Below, piece after piece: positions 12,223 to 24,514 of a DNA stretch of 64,000 bases. Within the stretch, counting starts at the first letter, position 1; each line of letters starts with the position of its first letter. The position numbers and the translations under genes were made by a program. Source of the stretch: Adineta ricciae. Lineage: Eukaryota > Rotifera > Eurotatoria > Adinetida > Adinetidae. The notes beneath the pieces are model-generated. The model made no database searches. It was not told the DNA's origin and saw only the letters and a program-made list of their open reading frames with translations. The DNA lies in the NCBI GenBank assembly GCA_905250025.1, contig CAJNOJ010000129.1:213306-277305 (forward strand), read 5' to 3'.

Positions 12223-13301
12223 TCAGTCAGTATCCGGTATGTCATTACAACATTTTGATAGATGATCAAGATAAGCTAGATGACCAGTATATGATTGCTG
12301 TTGAGAACAAAAGGGACATGCCAGTTGTTTAGGTTCTATGGACATGTTTTCAGCAGCAAGACCAGATGAGATCAAGCATGTTTCCATATGTTGATTAATA
12401 TTGTCATCAGTAAATGTGTCAGGAAATTCAAATTCGCAGATTGAACATTTTTGTGTAGTACCATTCAGTCCCACCCGATTATAGCAAGTAGGTTTCTCGT
12501 TTTTTATAATATCTAAAATATATGATGTGACAAAGATCAGGAATATCAGACAATTACCTTTCGCTGATAGAAATTCGATCAGTGTATTGATTTGTTCACA
12601 CTGTGTCTTCACCAAATCGTGAAGTTTCTTCGTCTCCTCGTCGATTTGCATCCATTGTTCATAATCAACCGCGACGTCTAAAAATTCAATACGAGAAGAT
12701 CGTTTCTGAAGATGAAAACCTTACTAATTCGATACAAATCATTCATAAGACTTGTTTGAATATTGTCTTCTGTTGATGTTGACACGAGTGATTTTTTCAG
12801 ATGACGAATTTGATTTTGCAGTTGATCGTTTCTTTCTTTTTGTTCGGCAGATCGTTTTTCATGTTGATGAGAAACATCTTCCAATAGAACATCCAAATCC
12901 TTGATTTTCTGTTTGTTTGAAGAGTAGATTGGTCGAATAAGATCAATCAATCGTGTTATTAATTGTTGATTACATCCGAATTGATTATACGGTTCCTGTT
13001 TGAGTTCTTTCCGATAATAATCGACGATTTGTTCGACTTGTTTTGCGATTTCGACGCGATCATGATCTACATACACATAGTTCGAACTGATTTGTTCCTT
13101 GCTTGATGCGGTTGGTTGTAAATGACGTCGTAGAACAGGTAGACAACTTCCGATCGGTTCGTCATTTTGATTATATAGAAACGAATGATTGATTATCGTG
13201 ACATCTGTATCATCCTAAACGAGAGACGAACTGGATCAGTGAAGACATTTCGAGAATTGCTTTACTTGACAGGAATTGATGCAAACGTTGTACGGATTCA
13301 T
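12223..13301 (-). CDS. Coiled-coil protein with paired UBZ-type zinc fingers, copy A
   Basis: Four exons, 13301-13266, 13214-12725, 12677-12558 and 12512-12223, give 311 aa with all junctions in frame. The N-terminal two thirds is helical and charged (EQIVDYYRKELKQEPYN...), then comes VDYEQWMQIDEETKKL. The last 75 residues carry two zinc-finger motifs: C-x2-C-x-F-x-F-P with H-x3-C, and C-x2-C with H-x3-C. Together they resemble the UBZ1 ubiquitin-binding fingers of TAX1BP1/CALCOCO autophagy receptors. The family link is inferred from finger spacing plus coiled coil, not from a full alignment. It is clearly paralogous to the next gene upstream (14134-15714): same exon order, same YYRKELKQE block, same YEQWM block. 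Likely role: binding ubiquitinated cargo or signalling complexes in the cytoplasm. Confidence 0.68.
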
Positions 13302-13825
13302 TTGAAATGAAATGAAATGAAATAATCTAGAAAACGCGATTTTCGATGTAGTCTTTCTCTGTTACATAGTCGCACATGTGCTGGAGTTTTCATTACAAAG
13401 TCAAATATATACGTAATGTTTTTGGTCTGAAGATAAGAACGGAAAGAATGACTAATTCAGTATAAACCTAATCTATTCACAATTGAGTATTACACACAAC
13501 GATTCCATATATTACATTTAGTCATACGTTTGACATACAAGTTCGTAAATGAGTAATATTTGATTGTCTGTACGTCAAACACGAACTAAAGTAAAGTCTC
13601 ACGTTGTCTTCCATGGTTTTAATGTCCAAATTCGTTTGACGCACAAGTAGATGGATTCAATAATCAACAAGCCATAAAAAGCGATGAATAAAACAAGAGA
13701 ATGTCGTTCACTATTCACCGATGAACATTCTGTATTCGAAATATTCATTGTTCATTACTCGCGCGTTTTTCTTTTGAACAAAATACAAGAAAGAAAGACA
13801 CAAAGCAACAGTTCGCATAGGTAAA
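13302..13825. other. Intergenic region between the UBZ paralogues
   Basis: AT-rich spacer that probably contains the promoter of copy A. It includes the similar words gtttgacatacaagttcg (13528-13545) and gtttgacgcacaag (13633-13646). No gene is supported. Confidence 0.45.
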
Positions 13826-13962
13826 TCATGTTCGTTTCTGTTTGTAATGAGTTCGAATATGTTCTTGGTATTGGTCTTCATCAATGGTTGACTTATTAAA
13901 AATCGCTTGACATTGTGGACATATGCGCATAGAATCAAGCAAGTGATCAGATTGATTGTAAC
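13826..13962 (-). CDS. Extra UBZ/C2H2 finger exon, possible alternative last exon of copy B
   Basis: This exon follows a good acceptor (tttttttctgttag next to 13963). It reads GYNQSDHLLDSMRICPQCQ, then an H-x3-H pair (HIRTH), and ends at a TGA at 13828-13826. It matches the first finger of copy A in position and pattern (CYN/GYN, C-x2-C, F, then the histidine pair). It needs one base carried over from a previous exon. Exon 2 of copy B ends at 15004 with exactly one spare G, so the join gives ...ISQEGYNQ... and stays in frame. It may therefore be a one-finger alternative terminal exon of copy B, or the remnant of a third paralogue. Confidence 0.5.
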
Positions 13963-14133
13963 CTAACAGAAAAAAATCTTGTAGGTATATTGATTTAAAG
14001 AAAAGCATGAAAACACGTAGATGAAATTTTTATTATTTATTTCTGTATCACATTGAGCATGCAGATATGTATACGGAAAGATTTTCAAAAACGAAAACGA
14101 AAAAACAACATGAGATTCATTTTCTTTGCCTAT

Positions 14134-15714
14134 TTAGAAATTTTCAGGATAATCAGTATAGCAGAATGCTAGATGTTGATGGTAAGCTTTTTCGTCATTG
14201 CCTTGAAATTGGCGCGAACAATACGGACAGACATATTGCTTAGGTTGAGGAACAGCACCTGGATCTTCAATACCCGCTGTAGATAAACATGATTCGACAT
14301 GGCGAATGATTTCAAATTCATTAGCTGTGCTAGAAAATTCATCATTGCATATAGGACATTTTTTTATATCATTATATGACGAGATTCGAGAGAGTGGTGG
14401 TAATGTAGAAGTAATTACTGTTGATCGCTCTCCGGTATTTACGGTATCTACAAGTGACTTGGTTAGAAAAAAATCAAACAAGCAGTGAACGGATGATGTA
14501 CCGAGTGAACGGAATTCATTGGTTGATCTTTGTAATGTCTCTGTACCTGAATCGTGTTGTTCGTCAACAGGGGAAGGGATAGTTGCGACGAGTAAACGCT
14601 CCGAATTCGCACTCGAGGTAGCCGACTGTCGTTTGCGCGTTGGAAGTTCTTCGCAATGAGCAATAAAATTTCTCGACGTTGACGATGACGACGATAATTG
14701 CAGCGACGACGTGTCTAAAATTCGTTCATACAGATTTACACATGGAAGAAATAAGCTCTCAAAACAATCGATTTTCTGCCTTTCGAAGGATGTTTGTTTT
14801 CTCAACTCATGAACTAGTCTTAGATGCAACTACTCGAGATTACATTTTTTTTCTTGCGTACGAACGACAAATTGCACATTGTTAACCTTGATTAGAACCA
14901 TATCAAATATGTATAACACCCGCGACGGATTCATACAAAGATAAATATATATGTACGATTTGTACTGAATTCTACGAAAAACAAAAGGAAAAAAGCTGTA
15001 AACCTTCTTGAGAGATTAAATTGATAAGTTCGTTGATTCGATCACGTTGTAATTCCACTAGATTAGACAGTTTTCTTGCTTCTTCTTCCATCGCCATCCA
15101 TTGTTCATAATTAATCACTGGATCTATGTAATCAATTACAGCATTCGCATATTTTCGAACAATTTCCTTACTTAAACGAGACGCTTTGGCCACTGTACTT
15201 TTATAACTATGACCTTCATTTGCTGAGATCATTAATTTCTTCAATTGTGAAATTTCGTTTGTTAGATGTTCTTGTTTGTCTTTGACTCGAATAAAGCGCA
15301 GATCTTGTAAAGCAGAGATTTCTTCAAACAAAGCATTGAGATCATTCATCTTCTTCTTATGCATCGAATACGTCGGCCGAATGAAGTCGAATAAACGTGT
15401 GATTAACTTTCGATTACAATCTAATTGTGTGTAAGATTCTTGTTTGAGTTCTTTTCGATAGTATTCAAGCACTTGTTCAATTTGTTGAACCGCTTCGGAA
15501 ACATCGTTCGCATCATCGTCGTCAAAGATATTATTATTTCTATCACTGACGTAGGAATCGCTATTGAAGTTTCGACCAGCTTTCGGGAGATTATAAAATA
15601 GTGAATGACTGATCATTGTTACTTCGCCATCGTCCTGAAAAAGCAAACGATGGACTTGTACGAATGAATTGTTGTTTTGCTTACTTGATTTGATGTTGTC
15701 GAAGAATTGTACAT
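14134..15714 (-). CDS. Coiled-coil protein with paired UBZ-type zinc fingers, copy B
   Basis: Three exons, 15714-15685, 15634-15004 and 14714-14134, give 413 aa in frame. The start (MYNSSTTSNQ) mirrors that of copy A. Residues about 45-220 are helical (VLEYYRKELKQESYT, then INYEQWMAMEEEA). A Ser-rich disordered linker follows, then two zinc fingers near the C-terminus: CPICNDEF with H-x3-C, and CPYCSRQF with H-x4-C. These are of the UBZ1 type seen in TAX1BP1-like proteins. Compared with copy A, the linker between coil and fingers is about 100 residues longer. An additional finger exon lies 3' of this gene at 13962-13826 and has a compatible splice phase. Probable cytoplasmic ubiquitin-binding adaptor (inference). 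Confidence 0.68.
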
Positions 15715-16254
15715 ATCGATTGAAAAGAACGTCTGCTGTTTATTCGTTTTCTAGAAGGATGAAATTCGAAGGCAAACGTGAAGAGCGACAAAACAAATAT
15801 TGTCGTCAGGTGTTTTATACGTATATTTCTTTCTGTCAAATATAAACATGATTCAACCTTATAGAGATTGGATAGAGAAAGCAAAGAAAAATTACGAATG
15901 AATGGGCAGGTAACAGCGTGCATGTTAAATATATGCACTTTTTTCTCTACAGACACAATTAATTCTGAGCGTAAAATATTGCACGGTTGATATTGAAAAT
16001 AACTCCCAGAGATTGTTCGTCAAGATAAAATTTACCTACTAAATAAAACTTAATGCCGTACTCATCTTTCACGATGCCGTCTTACGTCATAAGTAAAACA
16101 AAGCTAGATATGTTTTCATATCTATTTCGTTTGTTCGTCATCTATTTAAACACAAAACACAACGAGATAACTCAAATCAACCGAAAGAACATAACCGCCA
16201 TCGACACGCAATCTAATCGTCGAAAACATCAATACCTATTCGAACAAAAAAGAA
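15715..16254. other. Divergent promoter region
   Basis: 540 bp between the start of UBZ copy B (minus) and clathrin light chain (plus). Both promoters must lie here. No clear TATA box or other element could be assigned. Confidence 0.5.
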
Positions 16255-17110
16255 ATGGATGAGTTTGATTTCTTTTCATCACCGCCTTCAACAACAACAA
16301 CAACAACAACACCACAAGCAAACGAGTTAGCCACACTAGATAACACAGATGCAGAGCTGAACACTGAGAAAGAGGATTCTTCTTGGATCCTTGAAAATGT
16401 AACGAACAATATTTTGAACGAATCATTCGTTTTCACATCAGTCTTTAGAATCCGGAGAGCACAACATCCACTCAAGTGGATATCTTCAGTGAAAACAATA
16501 TAACATCGACTGAAGGTTTTTCGTCTGGTGATATTTTAGATAATGCAACGTCATCATCAACAGCATTTGATGGTAGTGTCTTTGAAGCGCCGTCTACAAC
16601 GGAAACAAGCCTTTCAAACACTCCAGCAGTAGCTCAACAAACAGGTTTGTTTAAAGTGGAGGCTCGAGTAATGTTTGTTCAAGTGTGATTTGTTTTCTAG
16701 CAGAACAACCATCGCTGGGTATGTTTGTCGTGGAGAGTGTATCTCCTCTGCAAGCAATAACGAAAAAACGCGAAGAAGATATCGCAGTGAAAGATGCAGA
16801 AGAAAAGCGAAAAATCGACGAATTACGTCAGCAAGCCAAATCGGATTTAGAACGTTGGTATAAAGATCGTCAACAGCAACTAGAGCAACATCGGCAAACG
16901 ACAAGAACGAATGAAGAGGACTTGCGTGCGAAAGCTTTGGAGAAGAGCACGAAAGACACCTGCGATTGGTCGAAGGTGATACGATTCCTTGAATTCAACG
17001 ATGGCACGCAATTATCAAAAGCCAAACGCGACTTAACTCGGATGAAGTCCTGTATGTTAATTGCTCGGCGAGCTAATGAAAATAAGAAAGTATCAAATGG
17101 TGTTCAATAA
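16255..17110 (+). CDS. Clc: Clathrin light chain
   Basis: Three exons, 16255-16398, 16449-16644 and 16701-17110, join to 249 aa, the usual size for this family. The protein starts MDEFDFFSS and has an acidic, Thr-rich N-terminus. The central charged helix (EEKRKIDELRQQAKSDLERW, residues about 135-190) binds the clathrin heavy-chain hub. The C-terminal segment (DTCDWSKVIRFLEFND, then LTRMKSCMLIARR) matches the conserved light-chain end (WxxVxxLxDF, SRMRSxL). It coats endocytic and trans-Golgi vesicles together with the heavy chain. It starts back to back with UBZ copy B and converges with the NAA80-like gene, whose stop is only about 230 bp away. Alternative first-intron choices exist (GTTTTC instead of GTAACG), but only the 50-bp intron used here keeps frame. 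Confidence 0.95.
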
Positions 17111-17337
17111 GGACAGATTCTTTCTTTTTCGAAACCTTTTTTTGAACTTCAAGTAAATTTTTTTAAAAAAAGCTAAAACGAAAATGACAATGAGTAAAAA
17201 GATAAGCAAACAGATGATAACAACAACAGTGACAGAAAAGAAAACAAAGTTTGCACTCGTCAGCATATACCTGAGCATGATGATGGTTGCGTTTCTTCCA
17301 CAAATATCTCAAGGTAAGTGAAAAACAATAGCGCTTT

Positions 17338-17960
17338 TTAGATTTGTTTTTTCATCCAAACAGTTTGGATCCGTTGAATCGTTGAACCTTTTTGTAAGAT
17401 AACATGACTATCTGTGTTTGATGATGGTTGACTAGCTAATAGATTTTTCAATGCTTGTTCGTTCCCGTTAAATAATTTGCTGGAAATGTTCAATCGAACA
17501 CGTGCACTGGTTTCTTCGTATCCACATTTCTCATAAAAATGACGTTTGTCAGTTGTTGTTAAATAAATCCATTCGATTTTCGGCATCCTCTCGCGAAGAT
17601 GATCTTCTAAGAATTTCATCAAGATTTTTCCGTAACCTATTCAACAATTCGAATGAAAGTAGAGGAATTGCTAATGAAAATAAGCTAACCGTGTCCTCGT
17701 AAATTTCGTTGAATACAAACAGATTCGACAATGACGCTCTGTTCCTCGTTGAACATCCGATCGACATAGCAATAGCCAATTAGTTGATTTTGATCACCGA
17801 GAAGAATATAAGACAACGGTAAATCATTACAAGAGCGTTCTAAACGTCGCATGCGAATCGTTTTCGATTGTGGCCATTCATCATTGAGAAGTTCGAGAAC
17901 ATGTTCATAAAAATCTCGATTTTCATGCAATGGTAGTAATCGCAAGGTCGATGACGACAT
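17338..17960 (-). CDS. NAA80: NAA80-like N-terminal acetyltransferase (GNAT)
   Basis: Two exons, 17960-17690 and 17636-17338, give 189 aa. The chosen ATG gives MSSSTLRLLPLHENRDFYE. An in-frame ATG at 18056 would add 32 less protein-like residues. GNAT features: LNDEWPQS at the N-terminus as in NAA80, ILLGDQNQLIGYC (strand 4), and the acetyl-CoA loop RNLRGHGYG (R-x2-G-x-G/A), followed by IYLTTTDKRHFYEKCGYEE. NAA80 acetylates the processed N-terminus of actin in the cytosol, controlling filament dynamics. The assignment rests on EWP, LRGxG and HFYxxxGY in order and on the length. Another small GNAT cannot be fully excluded. Confidence 0.8.
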
Positions 17961-18323
17961 AACATGATCTGTATTAGAGAATATCGTATAGAAATGATGA
18001 TGGTGGTAATAAGGAAGGAAGAGATTTCTTTGTAGATGTCTCCCATTTATTGTCAAACAAAAGAAGAAGAAGAAGAAGAAATGTTTATGACAGTAAACAC
18101 ATATACGATCATTATGTTTTCAATTATAGTTTGTACAACACAGTAGGCAAACGGATGTAGTAAATAATGAAACGAAAAAGAAAACACAAAAACATATTTG
18201 AGCTTTAACATATTCTGTGTTAAAATCACACAAAGAAACATGTTCATATTTTTCATGCAGTTTGTTCTTGTTTTAGATTTTTCAGATCAATATCATTCTA
18301 AAGCAAAAGCACACATTCACCAA
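17961..18323. other. Spacer between DAP5 3' end and the acetyltransferase
   Basis: 363 bp containing the 3' UTR of the DAP5 gene and the promoter of the NAA80-like gene. AT-rich, with a TTC-repeat-like stretch (aagaagaagaagaagaag at 18061-18078). No gene seen. Confidence 0.5.
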
Positions 18324-21300
18324 TCAAATTTTCCGGTCTTCTCTTACTTCTTTATCATTCGAAATCACTTGTCCAGCTGTTTTTTCTTCGTCGACATTGT
18401 CGTCATCGGATTCTTCACTTGCATGTTCTAACCATTGTAGCCACTTGCTAACTTGAAACAAAGCTTTGCCTTTGCCAGGTATGTCATCATTAAGATCTTC
18501 TTTCCATTTGAAATACGCGTCTTCTTCAATGATGTCTAAGTCGTAGGAATAGACGAACAAACGTAATAGTAACTCTTTGGGAAAGTTATTTTTATATGCG
18601 ATCAATTGTAATTCATAGAGCGCCCACACTTGTTGTTCAACCGTTTTCAAGTATGTTTGCAAACATTGCCGATGAGTTTCAATGAAAAGTTTCTCTTGAT
18701 TCAGCGTTGTTTTATCAGTTTTACAGGAAGCTAGTGTTGGTCCTATCGCTGTTTCGTAAAAACAAGTCACTAGTGTTTGAATAAATGACCGAGTCGTTTT
18801 ATCGTAAATTTTAGTTTGTTGTTCAATGAATGCCAGTAGTTCATTGGAGTCGATCGATGATGACGAGAAGGATAGTTTAGCAAATAATTCCACGCGAAAT
18901 TTCAAATAAGGACAAAGATATGCTAAATGACGATCTTCGAGAACTTGAAGTAGGACCGCATCTTGACGTTCGCTCTCGGGCAACATATCACGCATATTTA
19001 TGCGAGAACGTTCAAGTAAATTGCACCTACAAAGAAATCGACAATTGAATTCTAAATGAAGGAAAGAAAAGGCTTACATGTAGATTTCATCGTTATTACA
19101 CAGTTGTTGTAATTGCTGTAAGATGAGAAGAAATAGTGGATGATGCTGACCGTCTTTGAGTAGTTCACATATGTCACTCAGTGACATCAAGATTCCTGAT
19201 GTATTCTTTTTTGAATAAGTATTTCCATTGTTTTTACTTGTTGAATCTGAAATAGTTCGAAGAGTTGATTGCAAAGAGTTTGTTTTTCGAAGTTTCTCTT
19301 ACCATCGTGTTCGTTATTGAGAGGTATCCAAATAATATTTGCTAGGATCGTTGCTAATTCGGATTTGAATAGAGGAATTTCCTTTTCATAATCATGAATT
19401 TTCGAGAGGATATTTGTTAAAACTTGAAGACATTGTTGATTAGTAAGAAATGTATTTTTATGCAAATAAATTAATAATCGAGCGATGAATAAAATGTTTT
19501 TATTATTTTCCTGTAACGATTGATCGAAAACATATTGCAAAAATTCGATGATTTGATTTTTCGATAGTTTCAAACTACGTAAATCATTGAGAATGCTTTC
19601 GAAATCATCGAGTGTCATCTGAAGAAATGAATTGTATTTCGACAATAAATCCTCTCGTGTTGTTGATGATGCTGTTTGATTGGTTGCTTTGTGATGATGA
19701 TGATGGTGGTGGTGGGAATCTTTTGATTTGATTAAAGATGAGAGATTGTTCATATTTTTTGTTAAGGGATGATTAGCAAGAATTTCCGATGATGGCTTTT
19801 TAGTGGAGTCAGCAGTGACCTTTGGAGTGATCGATGCCTCCATTTCTTCTCGATCAGTCATCGGTGCACGATGATTGAATGAATGTTTCGGACGAAGATT
19901 GAACGCTGATGTATTCGAACGATTTATTGAACCATTTGCCGGCAGACCATTCGTATATGTGGGAGAGTTCGACGAACGATTTGGATGACCGTTGGATAAT
20001 TTATGTGAAGAATCGACTTCTTTCGATGATGAGAGATCAAATGGATTCGTTAAGCTATCGTGTTGATTGAGACGTGATTTAGGAGAGTTGGTCGTACGAT
20101 ATGTTTGACGTGGTTTGGGAGATGGTGGTAGTTCTGGTTCTTAAAAAAGAATCGACAAAGTTCGAATTTGGAGAAATAGGAAAATATTTACCGGTCGATA
20201 ATGGATTGAGTCTTTCGAATTGATATCTATCTGAAGTGACTTGGGTGGATCTTGGACGTTGTAGAATCGATGGGTGGAATGGTGGTCGCTGAAAGAGACT
20301 CGTTGGCGTGTTTGATGTGTGATATGGATAAGCAAATGAATGTGCCAACGAAGGTATCATGCTATTTGCTGGTTGATATTTATATGTGATTTGTGATTGT
20401 TGATTTCCGTCTTCATCGGTTAATTTCGTTTCTTTTTCGATGAATGCCAAACGTGGTATCCAGTTATTCGAACGTAAATCGACAATATCTTGGAGAATGA
20501 ACTTGATACGCAATGGTAGATCTTTTTGGTTTTGAATTTTTTTAATACGTTCTAAATATTGATCCATTAGGTTCTTCCCTTGTCCTTGATCTAATTTCTT
20601 GCCGACGGTTTGCATGATTTTTGTTAAACATTCGAGATCTTCGCAGCGTTCAGCAAGATTTTCGTTAGTTCCACGTTTCAACAAAGTTTTCAGACATTTG
20701 TGTAAAATAGCTTCGGAGACAAGATCAAGTTTACCTAACTCACCAATTAATTTGATGTTACCAATGGCTTTCTTGCGTGCCTCACTACGCGCTTCTTGAA
20801 AATTCATACCGTCTTCGACTGGATTATCTGTTGCTGTTGTTGAATGTCCAAGAAGAATACGATGCTCAAACTCGTATTCGCATTTCGCTAAGAGTAAACG
20901 ACGAAATGTTCGGATTGAAGTATCAGCTGGTTCAAAGTTCGGTGCGTCACGATCCAGACGACGACACAATTCAGCATCTATTCAAAGAAATTTAGTCACA
21001 CAAAGTTACAAAGATAGTACTCAACTTACACAATGAACAATAGTTCGGTTCGGCTAATGCTTTGTCGAATATTAATAAAATGACTCCTTTTAATAGGTGT
21101 GGTGAATCGATGCCGAAGGATGGATTAGCTAAATCATCAGCGAGCTTATCGAACTTTTCGGGCGTTAATTTATTGAGCAAAGCACGACAGCGACGAAAAA
21201 CATCATTATCTTTCTCTTCTTGGGTGCGAACTAAACTTCCATTGGCTTGTTGGTGTGAACGTAACAATGCTTGTGGTATCCACTTATTCGTAGACAATGT

Positions 21301-21450
21301 TGATTTAGTTAAATCATTAGTGTTGGAAGAAACGACTGCGGCAGCATCATCAGACAAGCTGACAATACCAGCTCGATTCGGCCCAACGGCTTGAAGCTGA
21401 TTTGTGGACAGTTTGAATGAATAGGAGTAAAAGTTAATTCGAATGAGTGT
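18324..21450 (-). CDS. EIF4G2: eIF4G2 / DAP5 / NAT1 translation initiation factor
   Basis: Five exons: about 21450-21030, 20977-20192, 20139-19303, 19246-19078 and 19026-18324. From WIPQALL to the stop the frame is continuous; counted from the TTG at 21357 it is 940 aa (human protein 907). Domains in order: MIF4G (LNKLTPEKFDKL, LKGVILLIFDKAL, SLYAELCRRLDRDAPNF, IGELGKLDLVSEAILHKC), a disordered linker with an eight-His run, MA3 (about 620-740) and the C-terminal W2 domain (LPKELLLRLFVYSYDLDIIEE, PGKGKALFQVSKWLQWLE, acidic tail). There is no eIF4E-binding N-terminus, as expected for DAP5, which drives cap-independent or alternative initiation. No ATG lies between an upstream in-frame TAA (about 21450) and the MIF4G domain. 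The start is therefore either non-AUG (vertebrate DAP5 uses GUG) or on an unseen upstream exon. Confidence 0.95.
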
Positions 21451-22283
21451 TTAATGAAGAAAAAAAGCGAAATGAATATCGACGACAACAATAGAAGAGT
21501 GAAAAAATCAGAGAGAGATATGTAATTGGTACAATAATCTACTAAATAAAGAGAAAAAAAAGGAGAATAGATTTCGAAATCCGATGATGAATACAAGAAT
21601 GCGTTTTTTTATGTACTTGTTTATTTTTTCTTCTTCATCAATCAGAATTTATTAATAAATACCGAGCAATCAGAAAGCATCCAACATCCTCGATTGGAAA
21701 GACACTATTTCCTAAATTTCTAAAAGTTCGAGTACAAATAAACGAAATTTCGATGATGAAATCTGCCGAAAGTAAATAACAAGCGAGATAATTATAGATG
21801 TCGCTTGTTACTAATCTGCAATGGCGCTAATCGGGAATCACATAGGCCATTGAGTGCAAAAATCAACATGGAATCTCAACAGTGTTTTTGTTGTCAGTTT
21901 TCTTTATTTTACTCATTGAGTCAATCGCAGTCGCGATATTTTCATAATTAACATGAAGCCAAAGAAAAGAAAAAGAATAACAGAATGTTTTTGACGTTGT
22001 TTACAGCGAACAAGTTTGTTAGAATCTCCTTTCTTTCACATAATGTGAAGAAAAGGAAGGAGAAATACAGAACAGGAAGAAAAAAAAGAACAAAACATGA
22101 ATAGAGCGTTTTCTTTTTTCTCTGGCGTGCATTCGCTCATCTGATTTTAACAGCTGTAGTCTCCGTGGTAGGAGAGTGCATTTCTAATTCTTTTGCGAAT
22201 ACATATACCTTCTTTTCTCATTTGACGAAAATTAAAAGGAAGAGAAGAACAAATCCGCTAGAGGTTATTTCAACTTTTACTGA
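21451..22283. other. Divergent promoter region between DAP5 and the PP1 subunit
   Basis: About 830 bp, AT-rich, with many GA/TC-rich words. It should contain the 5' UTR/promoter of DAP5 and of the PP1 glycogen-targeting subunit. No ORF is supported. Confidence 0.45.
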
Positions 22284-24475
22284 ATGCCTTGGCTATTATC
22301 ATCTACTAAACACGGAGAGAATAATCTTGAGTCGATTGTTAACTGCGTTCAACCATCAGCCGAGATTCACTCATTAGCAGAGGACGACGAACTAGCCATA
22401 TCAAGATACAATGTAAGTACCTGAACCCGATGAATTGAGAAAAACAATTTATTGGTACAAAATTTCCTAGTCATTATTTACAAGTTTAAATCGTATCTGT
22501 TTCTTCTGGCGACAAATAATTTACAATAAGGTCCGCTATGTGCTGACGCTTATCTTTGTAAATTTTTTCAAAATTGCTACACGATTCATTTATTCAGCCC
22601 GAGAAAGAGTTTTGATTCAATCAACATCGTCATCTCCACCCTCCTCGGTAGTCGTCTCGCCAATTGATACATTTCAAGTGAGTAAAAGCAATTCTTTACT
22701 TGTAATACAAAACACAGACAGAATGTAAACGTATATTTTCAAGGTGAAACCTATTTCGCTAATGAGTCGAATTTTACATGAAACAAAATTTCAACCAAAA
22801 AATGAAACAATGTAATAGAAATCTATGCGTAATGTTCTTTTCCTCCGAACAGTCGAGAACTCACTGAATTACCGCGCGTTTGCGGAACGAGAAAAGCAGA
22901 GTGAGAGCCAATGAATGTGCTGCAGAATAGAACTCATTGACCTGATAAGCGTAAGCATGGAATGATCTAAAAGTGCTAGCGAAGACATCATACGTATCGC
23001 CCTCTAGGACAAAAGAACGTTTTTCTATTCTGTGTCGTATGCCGCGTTCTATTCTATCTCTCGTCTTATTTCTCAGAGAATAAATGCTATACCATTCATG
23101 AGCAAGTCAGCGCACAAGACTGTCTTTGTCTCCGATGATACTTTTTTCAATGACATCTAGTTTCATTTTATCAAATGATCGATGACCATCAAGGCGCAAG
23201 CATGCTTGATAGATACCGCATCATAACATACAGACGTATAATCCGTATTTTATCTCAAAAGATGTGCGTACGTATGTTAAATGAGCAGAAAAAGAAAGGT
23301 AGAAATGATTGAAAATATGATGAATGAATAGATTGAATCGATAAGTTATTTCCAAGCCATTGAAACTTGAAACAAATTAATTTCGTGCGCTGTACCTAGA
23401 GACTACGCTGATCAATCCATATGCCTTACATAGGCACGAATACTTCAGGCTAAGTATGAATCGATTAAGTTCGGCATTCATGAAGAATATTTGCTTTTAA
23501 CTCATCGTTGTACTAAAGGTATGTGTGCGTGCTCGTATTTTGGTTCTTTTCTACAAAACTGTATACAAAAAGCAAAACGAAAACAACTTCAAGAACTTTT
23601 TGCTTCTTTTTTTTTTCAATCTTGTTTATTAAAAATACATTGCGTATCAGTATTTATTCAAGGCAAGCAAGATGAAAAATAACAAGTCGAATCCTTGTTT
23701 CATTAGGGACAACGGTAATGCTTGTGCGAGCACTTCTTTTTTGTTTGACGATCGATATACAATCGAGTAACGTCCTCCTGAAGGGTAATCATATTATCCC
23801 ATTATCATTTTTGCGTAGATGATAAAGCAACTATCGGACTATAATCTCCATAATCATACACATACACTCAATGCGTGCTTCACGGTAGTTTTACCTTGAA
23901 CTTCAAATTATCATTATATAAGTAACGATGGTCTATAACATTTTCTTTTCTTCTTCGTTTTATGTTCTTGCTTTTTATCATTGTCTTACATATGCTTTCC
24001 TCGAAATCACACTGCTAGCGCATGATAGCTTTATGTATAAACTACCAAATTTACCAATGAAATACTCGCGATATATATAAATGCATCAGTCTAGCGTCTC
24101 TCGCCATACTAATAGCAAAATAGATAACTGATTCTCACCTTTAGACTTAGATAAAGCAAAGTGAAGAAATCTGATTTATTTCAAACATGCATGCGTCATA
24201 GTCATGGTGTAATGTGACCGGCCTTTTTCCTTCGACGGAACTTCGGTCAACTGAAATCGCCGCGGTCCCCTGCCTATCATTGCGATGAATCAGGAAGAAG
24301 TCGATCAGTATATAGTGAGATATATGTTTTTCGTTCGTTTCTTTTACTTTATTCTTAAGTCTAGAGAAAGGTGAAAGAATAGATTTGCACTGCTATTTTT
24401 ACATATAATGACAAGTATATTTCGAAATAGTTTAACAGCAAACAAAAACGAGAGATTTGTTAGCTTTTCTTTCCC

Positions 24476-24514
<39 letters not shown>

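Noticed and set aside
13711..13938. 75-codon minus-strand frame overlapping the extra finger exon
   Set aside because: It is a shadow of the zinc-finger exon in another frame.
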